A stretch of 33,734 nucleotides of DNA from Pseudoflavonifractor phocaeensis (GCF_021531375.1 NZ_JADYTU010000020.1:1-33734); one strand, 5' to 3'. Counted from the first letter of the stretch, positions 1-7,520 are shown. The notes: generated by a model from the sequence alone, not told the origin. Numbers and translations are program-made.

Positions 1-72
1 GCCATATTGTAAACCGTGCGTAGGGGGCGGCGTCCCCGACGCCCCATAATACATCCATAAACTAAAATTTAC
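1..72. repeat. Right end of a dispersed MITE-like repeat (second copy of the element at 21537-21732)
   Basis: These 72 bases are identical to 21662-21733. They include the terminal repeat reading ATAAACTAAAATTTA and the GC-rich GTAGGGGGCGGC block. The left part of this copy lies outside the window. The terminal repeat runs into the 3' end of era and, read on the minus strand, its first TAA is the era stop codon. Confidence 0.85.
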
Positions 73-971
73 TCCTCCCCGCGGTATCCGAAATTCTGGA
101 TGGCCGCCGGGTTGTCCCGCCAATTCTCCTTGACCTTCACCCAGGTCTGGAGATACACCTTGGTCCCCATGAACCGCTCCATATCCTGACGGGCCAGGGT
201 GGACACCTTTTTCAGCATGGCGCCCCCTTTGCCGATGATGATGCCCTTATGGCTGTTCTTCTCGCAGTAGATGGTAGCCTCCACCTCCACCACTTCGTCA
301 TCCCGCTCGGCAAAGCGGACGATCTCCACAGCGGTGCCGTGGGGGATCTCCTTGTCCAGACAGAGCAGCAGCTTTTCCCGCAGGATCTCCGCCATCATCT
401 GCCGCTCAGGCTGATCGGAGGTCATATTCTCGGGGAACAGCTGAGGGCCCTCAGGCAGAAAGCCCTCCAGCACGTCCAGCAGCTCCTCCACCCCCTCGCC
501 GGTCTTGGCGGAGATGGGGACCACGGCGGTGAAATCACAGGCCTGCTGGTACAGGGCAATGACCTCCAGCAGCTTTTCCTTCTGCTCCAGAGTGTCCACC
601 TTGTTGACCACCAGCACGGACGGGCAGTTCAGGGTCTTGATTCGGTTGATGAGCTGCTGCTCCGGGGCGCCGATATTGGGGATGGGCTCCACCAGCAGCA
701 TGACGCCGTCCACATCGGCCACAGACTCCTTGACCACATTGACCATATAGTCGCCCAGCCGGGTACGGGCCTTGTGGAGCCCCGGGGTGTCTACAAACAC
801 GAACTGGCTCTCCCCCCGGTTTTTGATGCCGCAGATACGGTTTCGGGTGGTCTGGGGCTTGTTGGTGACGATGGCCACCTTCTCCCCCACCAGGGCGTTG
901 GTCAGGGTGGACTTGCCCACGTTGGGCCGCCCGCAGATGGTAATGATCCCAGATTTTTTAATCATAGACAT
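69..971 (-). CDS. era: GTPase Era
   Basis: Era is a GTPase that binds the 3' end of 16S rRNA and acts in maturation of the small ribosomal subunit. The 300-residue product has the usual family length. G1 is GRPNVGKS at 14-21, G3 is DTPG at 61-64, G4 is NKVD at 123-126 and G5 is SAK at 154-156. A C-terminal KH domain has its GKGG loop at 247-250. The first ATG is chosen because GAGGA lies 9 bases upstream; the ATG two codons later would be 15 bases away. It is the last gene of rluD-ybeY-VOC-era, 37 bases after the VOC gene. Its stop codon comes from the end of a dispersed repeat, so the present C-terminus may have been set by that insertion (inference). Confidence 0.97.
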   Translation of the reverse strand: MSMIKKSGIITICGRPNVGKSTLTNALVGEKVAIVTNKPQTTRNRICGIKNRGESQFVFVDTPGLHKARTRLGDYMVNVVKESVADVDGVMLLVEPIPNIGAPEQQLINRIKTLNCPSVLVVNKVDTLEQKEKLLEVIALYQQACDFTAVVPISAKTGEGVEELLDVLEGFLPEGPQLFPENMTSDQPERQMMAEILREKLLLCLDKEIPHGTAVEIVRFAERDDEVVEVEATIYCEKNSHKGIIIGKGGAMLKKVSTLARQDMERFMGTKVYLQTWVKVKENWRDNPAAIQNFGYRGEE

Positions 972-1008
972 AACAGATGATCCTCAACTTTCTTTGAGCG
1001 TTTTTCTC

Positions 1009-1476
1009 TCAGCGCATACAGGCCCTGATGAATTTCTCGGGCACATCCATGCGCTGAGCGGTCTCCTCAATGGTCATGCCGCTGTCCAGAAATCGCCGGC
1101 ACACGGTCTTCATATTCTCTCCCACCTCGATGATATGCCCGTCCAGGTCGTACAGACGGACCACCCGCTGGCCCCAGCGGTGCTCCAGAGGCTGGTGGAC
1201 ATAAGAGAGCTCCGGGTACGACTCCAGCTTGGCCAAAAAGCCGTCGAAATCATCCTCCTCAAAGTATAACTCCGCCGCCCGTCCGCCAAACCGGATGTCG
1301 TTGGGCTCCACACCAAGAAATCCCTGCCAGCTGTCCAAAGTCTGGAGGCAGACGCCCCCGGTCAGGGTGACGTTGGCCCCGAAGTCCTGGATCACCCGCA
1401 GGCCCAGTATCTCCCGGTAAAATTGTTTGGAACGCTCCAGGTCGGTCACCACTAACAAAGGATTTTTAAATTTCAT
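1009..1476 (-). CDS. VOC-family (glyoxalase/bleomycin-resistance fold) protein
   Basis: The 155-residue protein begins with the typical beta-strand and helix of a vicinal-oxygen-chelate module (NPLLVVTDLERSKQFYREIL). Near residue 130 it has YDLDGHIIEVGE, where the final Glu is a usual metal ligand of the fold. The last 30 or so residues (MTIEETAQRMDVPEKFIRAC) look like a small added helical segment. The fold is clear but the substrate is not; family members include glyoxalases, dioxygenases and antibiotic-binding proteins. The start has GGAG 7 bases upstream. It lies 12 bases after ybeY and before era, so it is probably co-transcribed with these housekeeping genes. Confidence 0.85.
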   Translation of the reverse strand: MKFKNPLLVVTDLERSKQFYREILGLRVIQDFGANVTLTGGVCLQTLDSWQGFLGVEPNDIRFGGRAAELYFEEDDFDGFLAKLESYPELSYVHQPLEHRWGQRVVRLYDLDGHIIEVGENMKTVCRRFLDSGMTIEETAQRMDVPEKFIRACMR

Positions 1477-1488
1477 CGTCTTTCTCCT

Positions 1489-1977
1489 CTATTCCCGGGT
1501 GATGCCCAGCTTTCCCAGGATAGCTTCTTCCCGCGTCCGCATCTGGGCCTTCATGGGTCCCTCGTCCAGGTGGTCATAGCCCAGCAGGTGGAGCACCGAG
1601 TGGACGGTGAGGTAGCAGACCTCCCGCTCCAGGGAGTGGCCAAATTCCTTGGCCTGGGCCTCTGCCCGCTCCAGCGAGATACACATATCCCCCAGGGGGC
1701 ACAGCTCCGTGGCCGGGTCCAGGTACTCTTCCCCCTCGGGGGGCACGCCGGGCTCCAGTTCAAACATGGGGAAGGACAGCACGTCGGTGGCCCGGTCCAC
1801 CTCCCGCATGTCCAGATTGACCTGGTGAATGCCCTCGTCGTCGGTGAGCAGGACGTTGATCTCGCAGGGCAGGCCTACTCCCTCCGCCTCCAGGGCCGCG
1901 GAGATCACCGCCTCCATCCGTCCGGTCAGCCCCTCCGGGACCTCCACGTCCGCGTCAAACAGGATCTCATGATCCAT
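1489..1977 (-). CDS. ybeY: Endoribonuclease YbeY (rRNA maturation factor)
   Basis: YbeY is a zinc-dependent endoribonuclease that acts in 16S rRNA 3'-end maturation and 70S quality control. The signature HSVLHLLGYDH, three zinc-binding histidines in H-x3-H-x5-H spacing, lies near residues 126-136 of the 162-residue product. An upstream in-frame extension to 2049 exists, but the ATG at 1977 has GGGGAG 8 bases upstream and matches normal family length. The start overlaps the stop of the rluD-like gene by 11 bases, which suggests translational coupling. In many Firmicutes ybeY sits near era, as here. Confidence 0.96.
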   Translation of the reverse strand: MDHEILFDADVEVPEGLTGRMEAVISAALEAEGVGLPCEINVLLTDDEGIHQVNLDMREVDRATDVLSFPMFELEPGVPPEGEEYLDPATELCPLGDMCISLERAEAQAKEFGHSLEREVCYLTVHSVLHLLGYDHLDEGPMKAQMRTREEAILGKLGITRE

Positions 1978-2974
1978 GGTTCTCTCTCCCCTCTTTGCTC
2001 CCGCCCAATCCCGGCAGGGCGCCGAAATATTCCTCCACAAAGTCCACATCCTCCACCTGGAAGGTCCGGCCGTTCAGGTGCTCCAGCGGCCCGGCGTCGG
2101 TGGTGAAGCGGAAGGTCAGCTTATAGGAGTACAGGGCCTGTCCGTGACGGCCGTACTTCCGGTTCTCCCGCTCGCTTCCGTACTTGCCGTCCCCGATGAG
2201 GGGGTGGCCGGCGGCGGCGAACTGAGCCCGGATCTGATGGGTCCGGCCTGTAATGAGGTCGCACTCCACCAGGGACAGGCCGTTTTTCACCGCCAGGGTC
2301 TTATATAAGGTAACGGCGGTCTTGGCCCCCGGCTCAGGCCGGGACCGGACATAGACCTGCTTTTTTACCTCGTCCTTGAACAGATAGCCCTCCAGCTTCC
2401 CCTCCCGGGGCTCCATCCTCCCGCGGACGGCGCACAGATAATATTTGTTCAGCTCCCGGTCCTTGATCTTCTGGTTCATCACCCGCAGACCCTCGGCGGT
2501 CTTGGCCGCGATGACGATGCCCCCGGTATTCCGGTCGATCCGGTTGCACAGGGCCGGGGCGAAGGAGTTCTCCCAATAGGGGGACCACTCCTTCTTCTGA
2601 TACAGGTAGGCCTGAATGTGGGTGAGCAGGGTGTTCACCCGCTCGTTCTCGTCGGGGTGGACCACCAAACCGGGCCGCTTGTCCAGAAGCATGATATGCT
2701 CGTCCTCATAGAGGATGTTCAGCTTGGGCTGGTACAGGGACAGAAAGGCGTTTTCCGGAGTAGGCTTGTCAAAAAACTCGTCGTTGATATATAATTGCAG
2801 CACGTCCCCCACGTTGAGGCGCACATCCCGCTTGGAACCTTTTCCGTTCACCTTCACCCGCTTCAGGCGGATATATTTCTGGGCCAACGGGGCGGGCAGC
2901 AGGGGCAGCGTTTTGGCCAGCCAGCGGTCCAGCCGCTGTCCTGCGTCATTTTTTCCAATGGTAAATTCCTTCAT
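1967..2974 (-). CDS. RluA/RluD-family 23S rRNA pseudouridine synthase
   Basis: The 335-residue product has an N-terminal S4-like RNA-binding segment (about residues 1-75, including DRWLAKTLPLL and KRVKVNGKGSKRDVRLNVGD). A catalytic domain of the RluA family follows: the NRIDRNTGG motif contains the catalytic Asp, and GRTHQIRAQFAAAGHPLIGDGKYG is the conserved C-terminal motif. Members isomerise uridines in 23S rRNA; which position cannot be told from sequence alone. The ATG at 2974 is preferred because AAGGACGG precedes it by 9 bases. An in-frame TTG 11 codons upstream has no good ribosome site. It is the first gene of the minus operon towards era. Confidence 0.93.
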   Translation of the reverse strand: MKEFTIGKNDAGQRLDRWLAKTLPLLPAPLAQKYIRLKRVKVNGKGSKRDVRLNVGDVLQLYINDEFFDKPTPENAFLSLYQPKLNILYEDEHIMLLDKRPGLVVHPDENERVNTLLTHIQAYLYQKKEWSPYWENSFAPALCNRIDRNTGGIVIAAKTAEGLRVMNQKIKDRELNKYYLCAVRGRMEPREGKLEGYLFKDEVKKQVYVRSRPEPGAKTAVTLYKTLAVKNGLSLVECDLITGRTHQIRAQFAAAGHPLIGDGKYGSERENRKYGRHGQALYSYKLTFRFTTDAGPLEHLNGRTFQVEDVDFVEEYFGALPGLGGSKEGRENHGS

Positions 2975-3015
2975 CCCCGCCAACCGTCCTTTGGTCAAAA
3001 TAATCAACTACCATG

Positions 3016-3044
3016 ATTCCAACACAAAAAAATGTTTTTGTCAA
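3016..3044 (-). promoter_or_regulatory. Likely promoter of the rluD-ybeY-VOC-era operon
   Basis: On the minus strand a perfect -35 TTGACA (3039-3044) is followed after 17 bases by TGGAAT (3016-3021), a weak -10. It lies about 40 bases before the chosen rluD-like start, back to back with the yceD promoter. Confidence 0.5.
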
Positions 3045-3060
3045 TATATGAAAAAAAGGT

Positions 3061-3089
3061 TTGACAAGTTCGTGGAACTTCTTTATAAT
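3061..3089 (+). promoter_or_regulatory. Consensus sigma-A promoter of yceD-rpmF
   Basis: TTGACA (3061-3066), a 17-base spacer and TATAAT (3084-3089) make a perfect match to the housekeeping consensus. The start site should be near 3096, giving a leader of about 45 bases before yceD. High constitutive expression would suit a ribosomal protein operon. Confidence 0.9.
3066..3080. promoter_or_regulatory. Perfect palindrome inside the yceD-rpmF promoter spacer (possible operator)
   Basis: AAGTTC-GTG-GAACTT lies between the -35 and -10 boxes: 6-bp arms and a 3-base centre. A protein bound here would block RNA polymerase. No known regulator is assigned; Zur or another zinc-responsive control of L32 would be a guess only. 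Confidence 0.35.
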
Positions 3090-3139
3090 ACTCTTCGTAC
3101 CATTATGCGAGTATGGGGCAAAACCCGGGGAGGAACGTT

Positions 3140-3643
3140 ATGCGTCTGGATCTGCGAGATATTATTCACGTCCCGGACGCCCAAAAAACCTTCCGGCTTC
3201 AGGTGGACCTGTCCGACCTGGATTTCTACGGAAGACGGCCCATCACCCGGCCCATCCTGGCCGAGGGCAGCGTGACCAACCACGCCGGCGCTCTGGTTTT
3301 GGAGGGGACGGCCCGTTCCGTGCTGGACTTGGCCTGCGACCGCTGCGGGAAGGAATTTTCCCGGGAAAAGGTGGTCCAACTGGACAGTCTGGTGGCTCAG
3401 ACCCTGGAGGATGACGAGAATGACGAGATCATCCTGCTGGACGGGACCGAGCTGGATCTGGACGAGGTCGTGACCACAGCCTTTGTCCTCGCGATGGATA
3501 CCAAAAACCTTTGCTCAGACGACTGCAAAGGGCTGTGCGCCGGGTGCGGAGTCAACCTCAATGAGGAACCCTGCCGGTGCAAACCTGAAGTAGATCCAAG
3601 ACTGGCGGCCCTGGCGCAGCTGTTGGATAAAGAAACTGAGTGA
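3140..3643 (+). CDS. yceD: YceD/DUF177 family protein (large-subunit/23S rRNA accumulation)
   Basis: The 167-residue protein is a DUF177 (YceD) member, a family linked to 23S rRNA accumulation and almost always encoded just before rpmF. It has the internal CDRCGKEF segment and the C-terminal cysteine group LCSDDCKGLCAGCGVNL...CRC, which looks metal-binding, and ends with the usual DPRLAALAQLL. The start is the ATG at 3140 with GGGGAGG 6 bases upstream; an earlier in-frame ATG at 3113 lacks a ribosome site. The gene is first in a two-gene operon and rpmF follows after 48 bases. Confidence 0.93.
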   Translation: MRLDLRDIIHVPDAQKTFRLQVDLSDLDFYGRRPITRPILAEGSVTNHAGALVLEGTARSVLDLACDRCGKEFSREKVVQLDSLVAQTLEDDENDEIILLDGTELDLDEVVTTAFVLAMDTKNLCSDDCKGLCAGCGVNLNEEPCRCKPEVDPRLAALAQLLDKETE

Positions 3644-3691
3644 GTAGTCGAAGTGCCTTGATCGGCACGAAAACCGAAGGAGGTGTCACCC

Positions 3692-3877
3692 ATGGCGGTT
3701 CCTAAGAGAAAAGTGTCTAAGGCCCGGCGCGATAAGCGGCGCAGCTCCGTTTGGAAGCTGGAGACTCCCGGTATCGTGACCTGCCCCAAGTGCGGGGCTT
3801 ACCGGCTGCCTCACCGGATGTGCAAAAATTGCCTGACCTACAACGGCCACACCTTTGGCCAGGTCGAGGCCCAGTAA
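3692..3877 (+). CDS. rpmF: 50S ribosomal protein L32
   Basis: The 61-residue product starts [18 protein letters not shown], the classic L32 N-terminus, and carries a zinc ribbon with CPKC and CKNC knuckles. The second cysteine pair is present, so this is the zinc-containing form. The ATG at 3692 follows AAGGAGGTG, an excellent ribosome site. A bidirectional terminator follows the stop codon closely. Confidence 0.98.
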   Translation: MAVPKRKVSKARRDKRRSSVWKLETPGIVTCPKCGAYRLPHRMCKNCLTYNGHTFGQVEAQ

Positions 3878-3892
3878 TTTTCTTTTGCATGA

Positions 3893-3930
3893 AAAAAGTT
3901 CCCTGTGGAATAATCCACAGGGAACTTTTT
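3893..3930. terminator. Bidirectional intrinsic terminator between rpmF and the DUF5714 gene
   Basis: A perfect 17-bp stem has a 4-base loop (ataa), with A-tract and T-tract built into its ends. It can stop rpmF transcripts on the plus strand and the recO/DUF5714 transcripts on the minus strand. Confidence 0.93.
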
Positions 3931-3994
3931 ATGTTCATCAGACTGTTTACACACCGAACAAATACTGCGTCCGCGCCGTGATCTCTTGATTCGG

Positions 3995-4552
3995 TTATGT
4001 AGTTTCTTTAAAAAAGGGACAATTCGCACCGATACACTGCATATTTTCTTTGGAAAACTCACAGGCCACGTCATGCACCGGCACCTCCAGCCCATAGCGC
4101 TCCTTCACAAACTCCGCTGCCGTCATAATAGAGAGATAGGCGTTTCTCTTGCAGCATCTGGGCCCTCCGATCTCGGCGATCCCTTCGAGGGCCCGGGCCA
4201 CACAGCGCAGGTTGTCCTTATAGTATTCATTGCTGCTCAAGGGCCCCGTCTCGTGGACGATGGCCAGCGCCGCACCCACCGAGGCAGCCGATCCACAGAC
4301 GCCCCACTGTCCGCAGGTGGCTCCCGGCATCTTTTGCCCGCGCAGGATCATCTCGTCCAAGGCGGCATCCAGATCAAAGGGCAGCCCTGCATGGTGCAGC
4401 GCGGTCAGAAAACAGGCGCCGTCCAATATGTGGTGCACCGGGCCATGAATGGGAATCTCACTGTTGTGCATGATCTCCACGGCCAGCTCCAGGGGATCCC
4501 CTGTCCGGGCGCTGAGGCATGCTCGTTTGATCATCTCTTCGATCTGATTCAT
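3995..4552 (-). CDS. DUF5714 domain protein (cysteine-rich, function unknown)
   Basis: The 185-residue product matches what I know of the DUF5714 family. It has IPIHGPVHHILDGACFLTAL near the N-terminus, then RGQKMPGATCGQWGVCGSAASVGAAL, then EIGGPRCCKRNAYLSI, and ends CIGANCPFF. Conserved His, Cys and the GGPRCCKR block suggest metal or Fe-S binding, but the activity is unknown to me. In several anaerobes the same domain is fused to a methyltransferase or radical-SAM-like protein; here it stands alone. Its ATG overlaps the recO stop by 4 bases, so it is translationally coupled to recO and last in the tsaE-yqzL-recO gene string. Confidence 0.8.
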   Translation of the reverse strand: MNQIEEMIKRACLSARTGDPLELAVEIMHNSEIPIHGPVHHILDGACFLTALHHAGLPFDLDAALDEMILRGQKMPGATCGQWGVCGSAASVGAALAIVHETGPLSSNEYYKDNLRCVARALEGIAEIGGPRCCKRNAYLSIMTAAEFVKERYGLEVPVHDVACEFSKENMQCIGANCPFFKETT

Positions 4553-5328
4553 CTGATCCTCTCCCCTTCTCCTTCGCTCCCTGCCCGCATCTGTTTATAA
4601 AAGTCCAGCGTCCGAAAGCCCCGCTCCAACTGGGTGTGGAGGTATGCCTCGGTCAGATCGGCCAGCTGTTGAAGTCCCTCCCCTTCCGCACGGAAAGAGA
4701 ACAGCCGCTTGGGGTCGCCGTAGGCAATGTGCCGCATGGCCTCCAGGGCCTGACCGTTCAGAGGCATGGAGATGCCCTCCCCTACCTCACCCCGGCAGCG
4801 GGCACAGTGGAGCACTCCTTCCCGCAAATGGAACCGGGGCTCCTCCGGCGGCTCCGTCCCGCAGACGGCGCAGCCGTCCAGCAGGGGCTCATATCCTGCC
4901 AGACACATGGCCTTCAGCTCAAAGGCCGCCTTCACCAGGGGCAGGGGCTTGTTCAGCTTCTCCAGGGCGTGGAGGCTGTTCAGGATCAGGGACAGCAGCT
5001 CGGGACTGGGCATGTCCTCCACCGCCAACAGCTCGGTGACCTCGGCAAAGTAGCAGGCCAGAGCCAGTTTGTCCAGATCGTCACGGACGCCCCGGAACTG
5101 CCGCTGGGTAGAGGCCTCCTTTACCGTCCAGCGTCCCTGGTAGTCATAGAGCACCAGTTCCGACCAGCACAGCAGCTGGCAGCCCGCAGCAAGGGGGCTG
5201 CCCTTCTTCCGGCAGCCTCGGGCCGATGCCGTGACCTTGCCCAGATCCTGGGTCAACAGAGTCAGGATCTTATCCGACTCCTTATAGTCCACGGACCGAA
5301 GGACCAGCGCCTTGGTGGTGGTATGCAT
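4549..5328 (-). CDS. recO: DNA repair protein RecO
   Basis: RecO helps RecF/RecR load RecA on single-stranded DNA. The 259-residue protein has the N-terminal OB-fold start TTKALVLRSVDYKESDKILTLLT and a long helical middle. A zinc finger follows, made of CAVCG (near residue 155) and HCARC (near residue 177). Length is typical. It starts 39 bases after yqzL, a gene order seen in other Firmicutes, and overlaps the DUF5714 gene by 4 bases. Confidence 0.95.
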   Translation of the reverse strand: MHTTTKALVLRSVDYKESDKILTLLTQDLGKVTASARGCRKKGSPLAAGCQLLCWSELVLYDYQGRWTVKEASTQRQFRGVRDDLDKLALACYFAEVTELLAVEDMPSPELLSLILNSLHALEKLNKPLPLVKAAFELKAMCLAGYEPLLDGCAVCGTEPPEEPRFHLREGVLHCARCRGEVGEGISMPLNGQALEAMRHIAYGDPKRLFSFRAEGEGLQQLADLTEAYLHTQLERGFRTLDFYKQMRAGSEGEGERIR

Positions 5329-5367
5329 GAAACTCCTCCCATTGATGTACCGGGGCCGGCCGGCCCC

Positions 5368-5523
5368 TCAGACCTTCCCAGCCCTGCCCTCCGCCCCGCC
5401 AAAGGCCGTCTTGGCCGGCAGCTGCGGAAGGTCCGTCTCCCCTCTCCGCTCCCCGCGGAGGGCCAGATACGCTTCCGGCAGCCCGGTGGCAAAAAACAGT
5501 CTCCACAACCCCTGCTCGTCCAT
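5368..5523 (-). CDS. yqzL: Small YqzL-family protein
   Basis: This 51-residue frame runs from ATG at 5523 to TGA at 5368. AAGGAGG sits 7 bases before the ATG, the strongest ribosome site in this gene string. The N-terminus (MDEQGLWRLFFATGLPEAY, then LAL) resembles the YqzL family pattern of W-x-x-F-x-x-T-G-x-x-E-x-Y-L. In Bacillus and Clostridia yqzL lies next to recO and near era, as here. The C-terminal half (RGERRGETDLPQLPAKTAFG) is variable. Function is unknown. Two other frames overlap the region but have no such start signal. Confidence 0.78.
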   Translation of the reverse strand: MDEQGLWRLFFATGLPEAYLALRGERRGETDLPQLPAKTAFGGAEGRAGKV

Positions 5524-5626
5524 AGGCCAGCCTCCTTTTGTCTCTTTGACATTAGGCTGGCAAATGGAGCGGGGTGTTATGAGCGGTAAATTTTACTCGT
5601 CGATGCTTTCCGGTTCCCATGGTCCG

Positions 5627-6076
5627 TCAATCAGCCCGGTCCTCCAGGTCGGGGCCGTTGGAGACGGTGATCCGGCGCTGATCCTCCCGGTCCCCTCGAC
5701 GGATATCCACCCGGATGACATCGCCCTCCAGCGCGTCGTCCACGTTCTCGCTCCACTCCACGGCGCAGACCCCGCCCCGGGCCAGGTAGTCCTCCCAGCC
5801 GATATCAAACAGCTCCTCCGAGGAGCCCAGGCGGTACACATCAAAGTGGAACAGCGGCAGCCGTCCCCCCTCGTACTCGTTGACGATGGTGAAGGTCGGG
5901 CTGGTCACCCGGTCCGGGATGCCCAGCCCCCGGGCCAGTCCCCGGGTGAAGGCGGTCTTCCCCGCCCCCAGATCGCCGGTATAGGCAATGACTGTTCCCG
6001 GCTCCAGGACCCGGCCCAGCCGGCAGCCCAGAGCCTCGGTCTCCCCTTCTCCGTTGGTGATATAGTCCACGGTCAT
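5627..6076 (-). CDS. tsaE: tRNA threonylcarbamoyladenosine biosynthesis ATPase TsaE
   Basis: TsaE is the ATPase partner of TsaB-TsaD in making t6A37 on ANN-decoding tRNAs. The 149-residue product has the P-loop [14 protein letters not shown] near residues 34-47, the switch-like [12 protein letters not shown], and FDVYRL and VEWSENV motifs. The ATG at 6076 fits family length and has AAGGGG about 10 bases upstream; the in-frame ATG at 6100 is less likely. tsaB and tsaD are not adjacent. A gap of 103 bases separates it from yqzL, so a second promoter there is possible although I see no clear one. Confidence 0.94.
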   Translation of the reverse strand: MTVDYITNGEGETEALGCRLGRVLEPGTVIAYTGDLGAGKTAFTRGLARGLGIPDRVTSPTFTIVNEYEGGRLPLFHFDVYRLGSSEELFDIGWEDYLARGGVCAVEWSENVDDALEGDVIRVDIRRGDREDQRRITVSNGPDLEDRAD

Positions 6077-6141
6077 ACGGTCTTTTCCCCTTGTTAACAA
6101 AAAATTTTCACTTACGGGTAGGATTATACCACAGCCGCGGT

Positions 6142-6169
6142 TTGCGTTTCTACTAAAATGTGATAAAAT
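6142..6169 (+). promoter_or_regulatory. Probable promoter of the RodA/FtsW-family gene
   Basis: TTGCGT (6142-6147), 16 bases, TAAAAT (6164-6169). The predicted start near 6176 is 15 bases before the AAGGAGGTG ribosome site. This supports the TTG start at 6205 over the ATG at 6160, which would lie in the -10 region. A TATAAT on the other strand (6123-6128) could serve tsaE. Confidence 0.55.
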
Positions 6170-6204
6170 ATGTTGTTAGATTCCAACCTCAAGGAGGTGA
6201 CGCC

Positions 6205-7398
6205 TTGGTCACCCTGTTTTCTCCCATTCGTGAGTTCTTCCGAAAGGGCGATCTGATCCTGCTGTCCCTGTGTCTGATGGCCAGCGGTTTCGGACTGGTC
6301 CTGATCTACTCCGCCACCCGCTATGAAGGCGGCATCAAGGCGGTCCTGGTCCAGGTGATCGGCATCTGCCTGGGCGTGATTGCCTACATGCTGCTCACTT
6401 TTGTAGATTTTCAGCTGTTCACGGAAAAGAACTGGAAGCTGCTGCTTGGTCTCAGCATAATTTTGATCCTCCTGCTCCTCACGCCTCTGGGAAAATCGGT
6501 GGGCGGAAACCGGAACTGGCTGGCTCTGGACCGGATTATTCCCGGATTTCCCATGAATCTCCAGCCCAACGAGATCGTCAAGCTCCCCTTCATCCTGCTG
6601 CTGGCGCTCCAGATCACCAAGATCCAGGACCGGGGCCACGACATCAGCTCTATCCCCTCCGTGATCCAGATCGGCGGCTTCACGGTGTTCATGCTGGGCC
6701 TGATCGCCGCCGTCTGCGGCGACATGGGCATGTGCGTCATTTATTCGATGATCTTCGTCTCCATGGCCTGGGTATCCGGGGTCAAGCTTCGGTGGTTCGT
6801 CCTGGTAGGCGGCGGCATTACGCTGGCCCTTGTGATTCTATGGCTGTTCATCCTTCCCGAGACCCATTTCTGGACCGATTACCGTATTATGCGCTTCCGG
6901 GTGGTCTTTGACCACGATCTGGACCCTCTGGGCAAGGGCTTCCAGCAGAGCCGCTCCATTCTGGCCATCGGATCGGGCCGTCTCTTCGGCCAGGGCTATC
7001 TGAAGGGCATCCAGACTCAGGCCTCCAACGACGACGCCCTCCCCGCCCGAAGCACCGACTTCATTTTCTCCGTCTGCGGCGAGGAGTTCGGACTGGTAGG
7101 CTGCGTGCTGCTTCTCCTCCTCCTGTCGCTCATTGTGCTTCGCTGCGTGTGGGTGAGCCGCCACGCCAGCTCTCCCTTCTCCGCCTATGTGTGCATGGGC
7201 ATGGCCGGGATGCTGCTGGCCCAGGTGGCCTTCAACGTAGGCATGTGCCTTTATGTCTTGCCCGTCATGGGCCTGACCCTCCCCTTCATCAGCTACGGCG
7301 GTTCCTCCATCATTACGCTGTTCGCCGCCATGGGCATCGTCTCCAGTGTAAAGGCAAAGGCCTTGCCCAGCTGGCTACGGGACCGGGGTCAAGTCTGA
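6205..7398 (+). CDS. RodA/FtsW/SpoVE-family SEDS peptidoglycan glycosyltransferase, RodA-like
   Basis: SEDS proteins polymerise lipid II glycans together with a class B penicillin-binding protein. The 397-residue product has about 10 hydrophobic segments and the family motifs NWLAL, LQPNEIVKLPFIL, ARSTDFIFSVCGEEFG and LPFISYGGSSII. The start is an unusual TTG at 6205, chosen because AAGGAGGTG lies just upstream (5-base gap) and the promoter overlaps the alternative ATG at 6160. Whether it is RodA, FtsW or SpoVE cannot be decided. The short N-terminus and the RxxP-type motifs favour RodA, but no mre or fts genes adjoin it. Confidence 0.9.
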   Translation: MVTLFSPIREFFRKGDLILLSLCLMASGFGLVLIYSATRYEGGIKAVLVQVIGICLGVIAYMLLTFVDFQLFTEKNWKLLLGLSIILILLLLTPLGKSVGGNRNWLALDRIIPGFPMNLQPNEIVKLPFILLLALQITKIQDRGHDISSIPSVIQIGGFTVFMLGLIAAVCGDMGMCVIYSMIFVSMAWVSGVKLRWFVLVGGGITLALVILWLFILPETHFWTDYRIMRFRVVFDHDLDPLGKGFQQSRSILAIGSGRLFGQGYLKGIQTQASNDDALPARSTDFIFSVCGEEFGLVGCVLLLLLLSLIVLRCVWVSRHASSPFSAYVCMGMAGMLLAQVAFNVGMCLYVLPVMGLTLPFISYGGSSIITLFAAMGIVSSVKAKALPSWLRDRGQV

Positions 7399-7428
7399 AC
7401 TTGTCTCCTCCCCTGTGCTTCAATGGAT

Positions 7429-7456
7429 GTAGGGACGCTTCATGAAGCGTCCCTAC
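7429..7456. repeat. Perfect 28-bp palindrome, GTAGGG-bounded
   Basis: Two exact 14-base arms (GTAGGGACGCTTCA and its complement) meet without a loop, between the rodA-like stop and the terminator. The outer GTAGGG...CCCTACGAAG resembles the core of the MITE-like element at 21537-21732, so it may be a reduced relative. Confidence 0.7.
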
Positions 7457-7470
7457 GAAGTATATTTTTC

Positions 7471-7507
7471 AAAAAACCCGCCGCACAGCTGTGCGGCGGG
7501 TTTTTTT
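7471..7507. terminator. Bidirectional intrinsic terminator between the RodA-like gene and rnfB
   Basis: A 16-bp stem (AAAAAACCCGCCGCAC and complement) with an AGCT loop, flanked by A and T tracts. It ends both the plus-strand rodA-like transcript and the minus-strand rnf operon. Confidence 0.95.
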
Positions 7508-7520
7508 ACGGATGTAAGCC

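Noticed and set aside
5524-5626. Separate promoter for yqzL-recO
   Set aside because: No pair of boxes with acceptable match and spacing could be found in the 103-base gap.
6091-6100. TTGTTAACAA near tsaE as a Rex site
   Set aside because: Only a compact 10-base palindrome; the second half-site at the proper spacing is absent.
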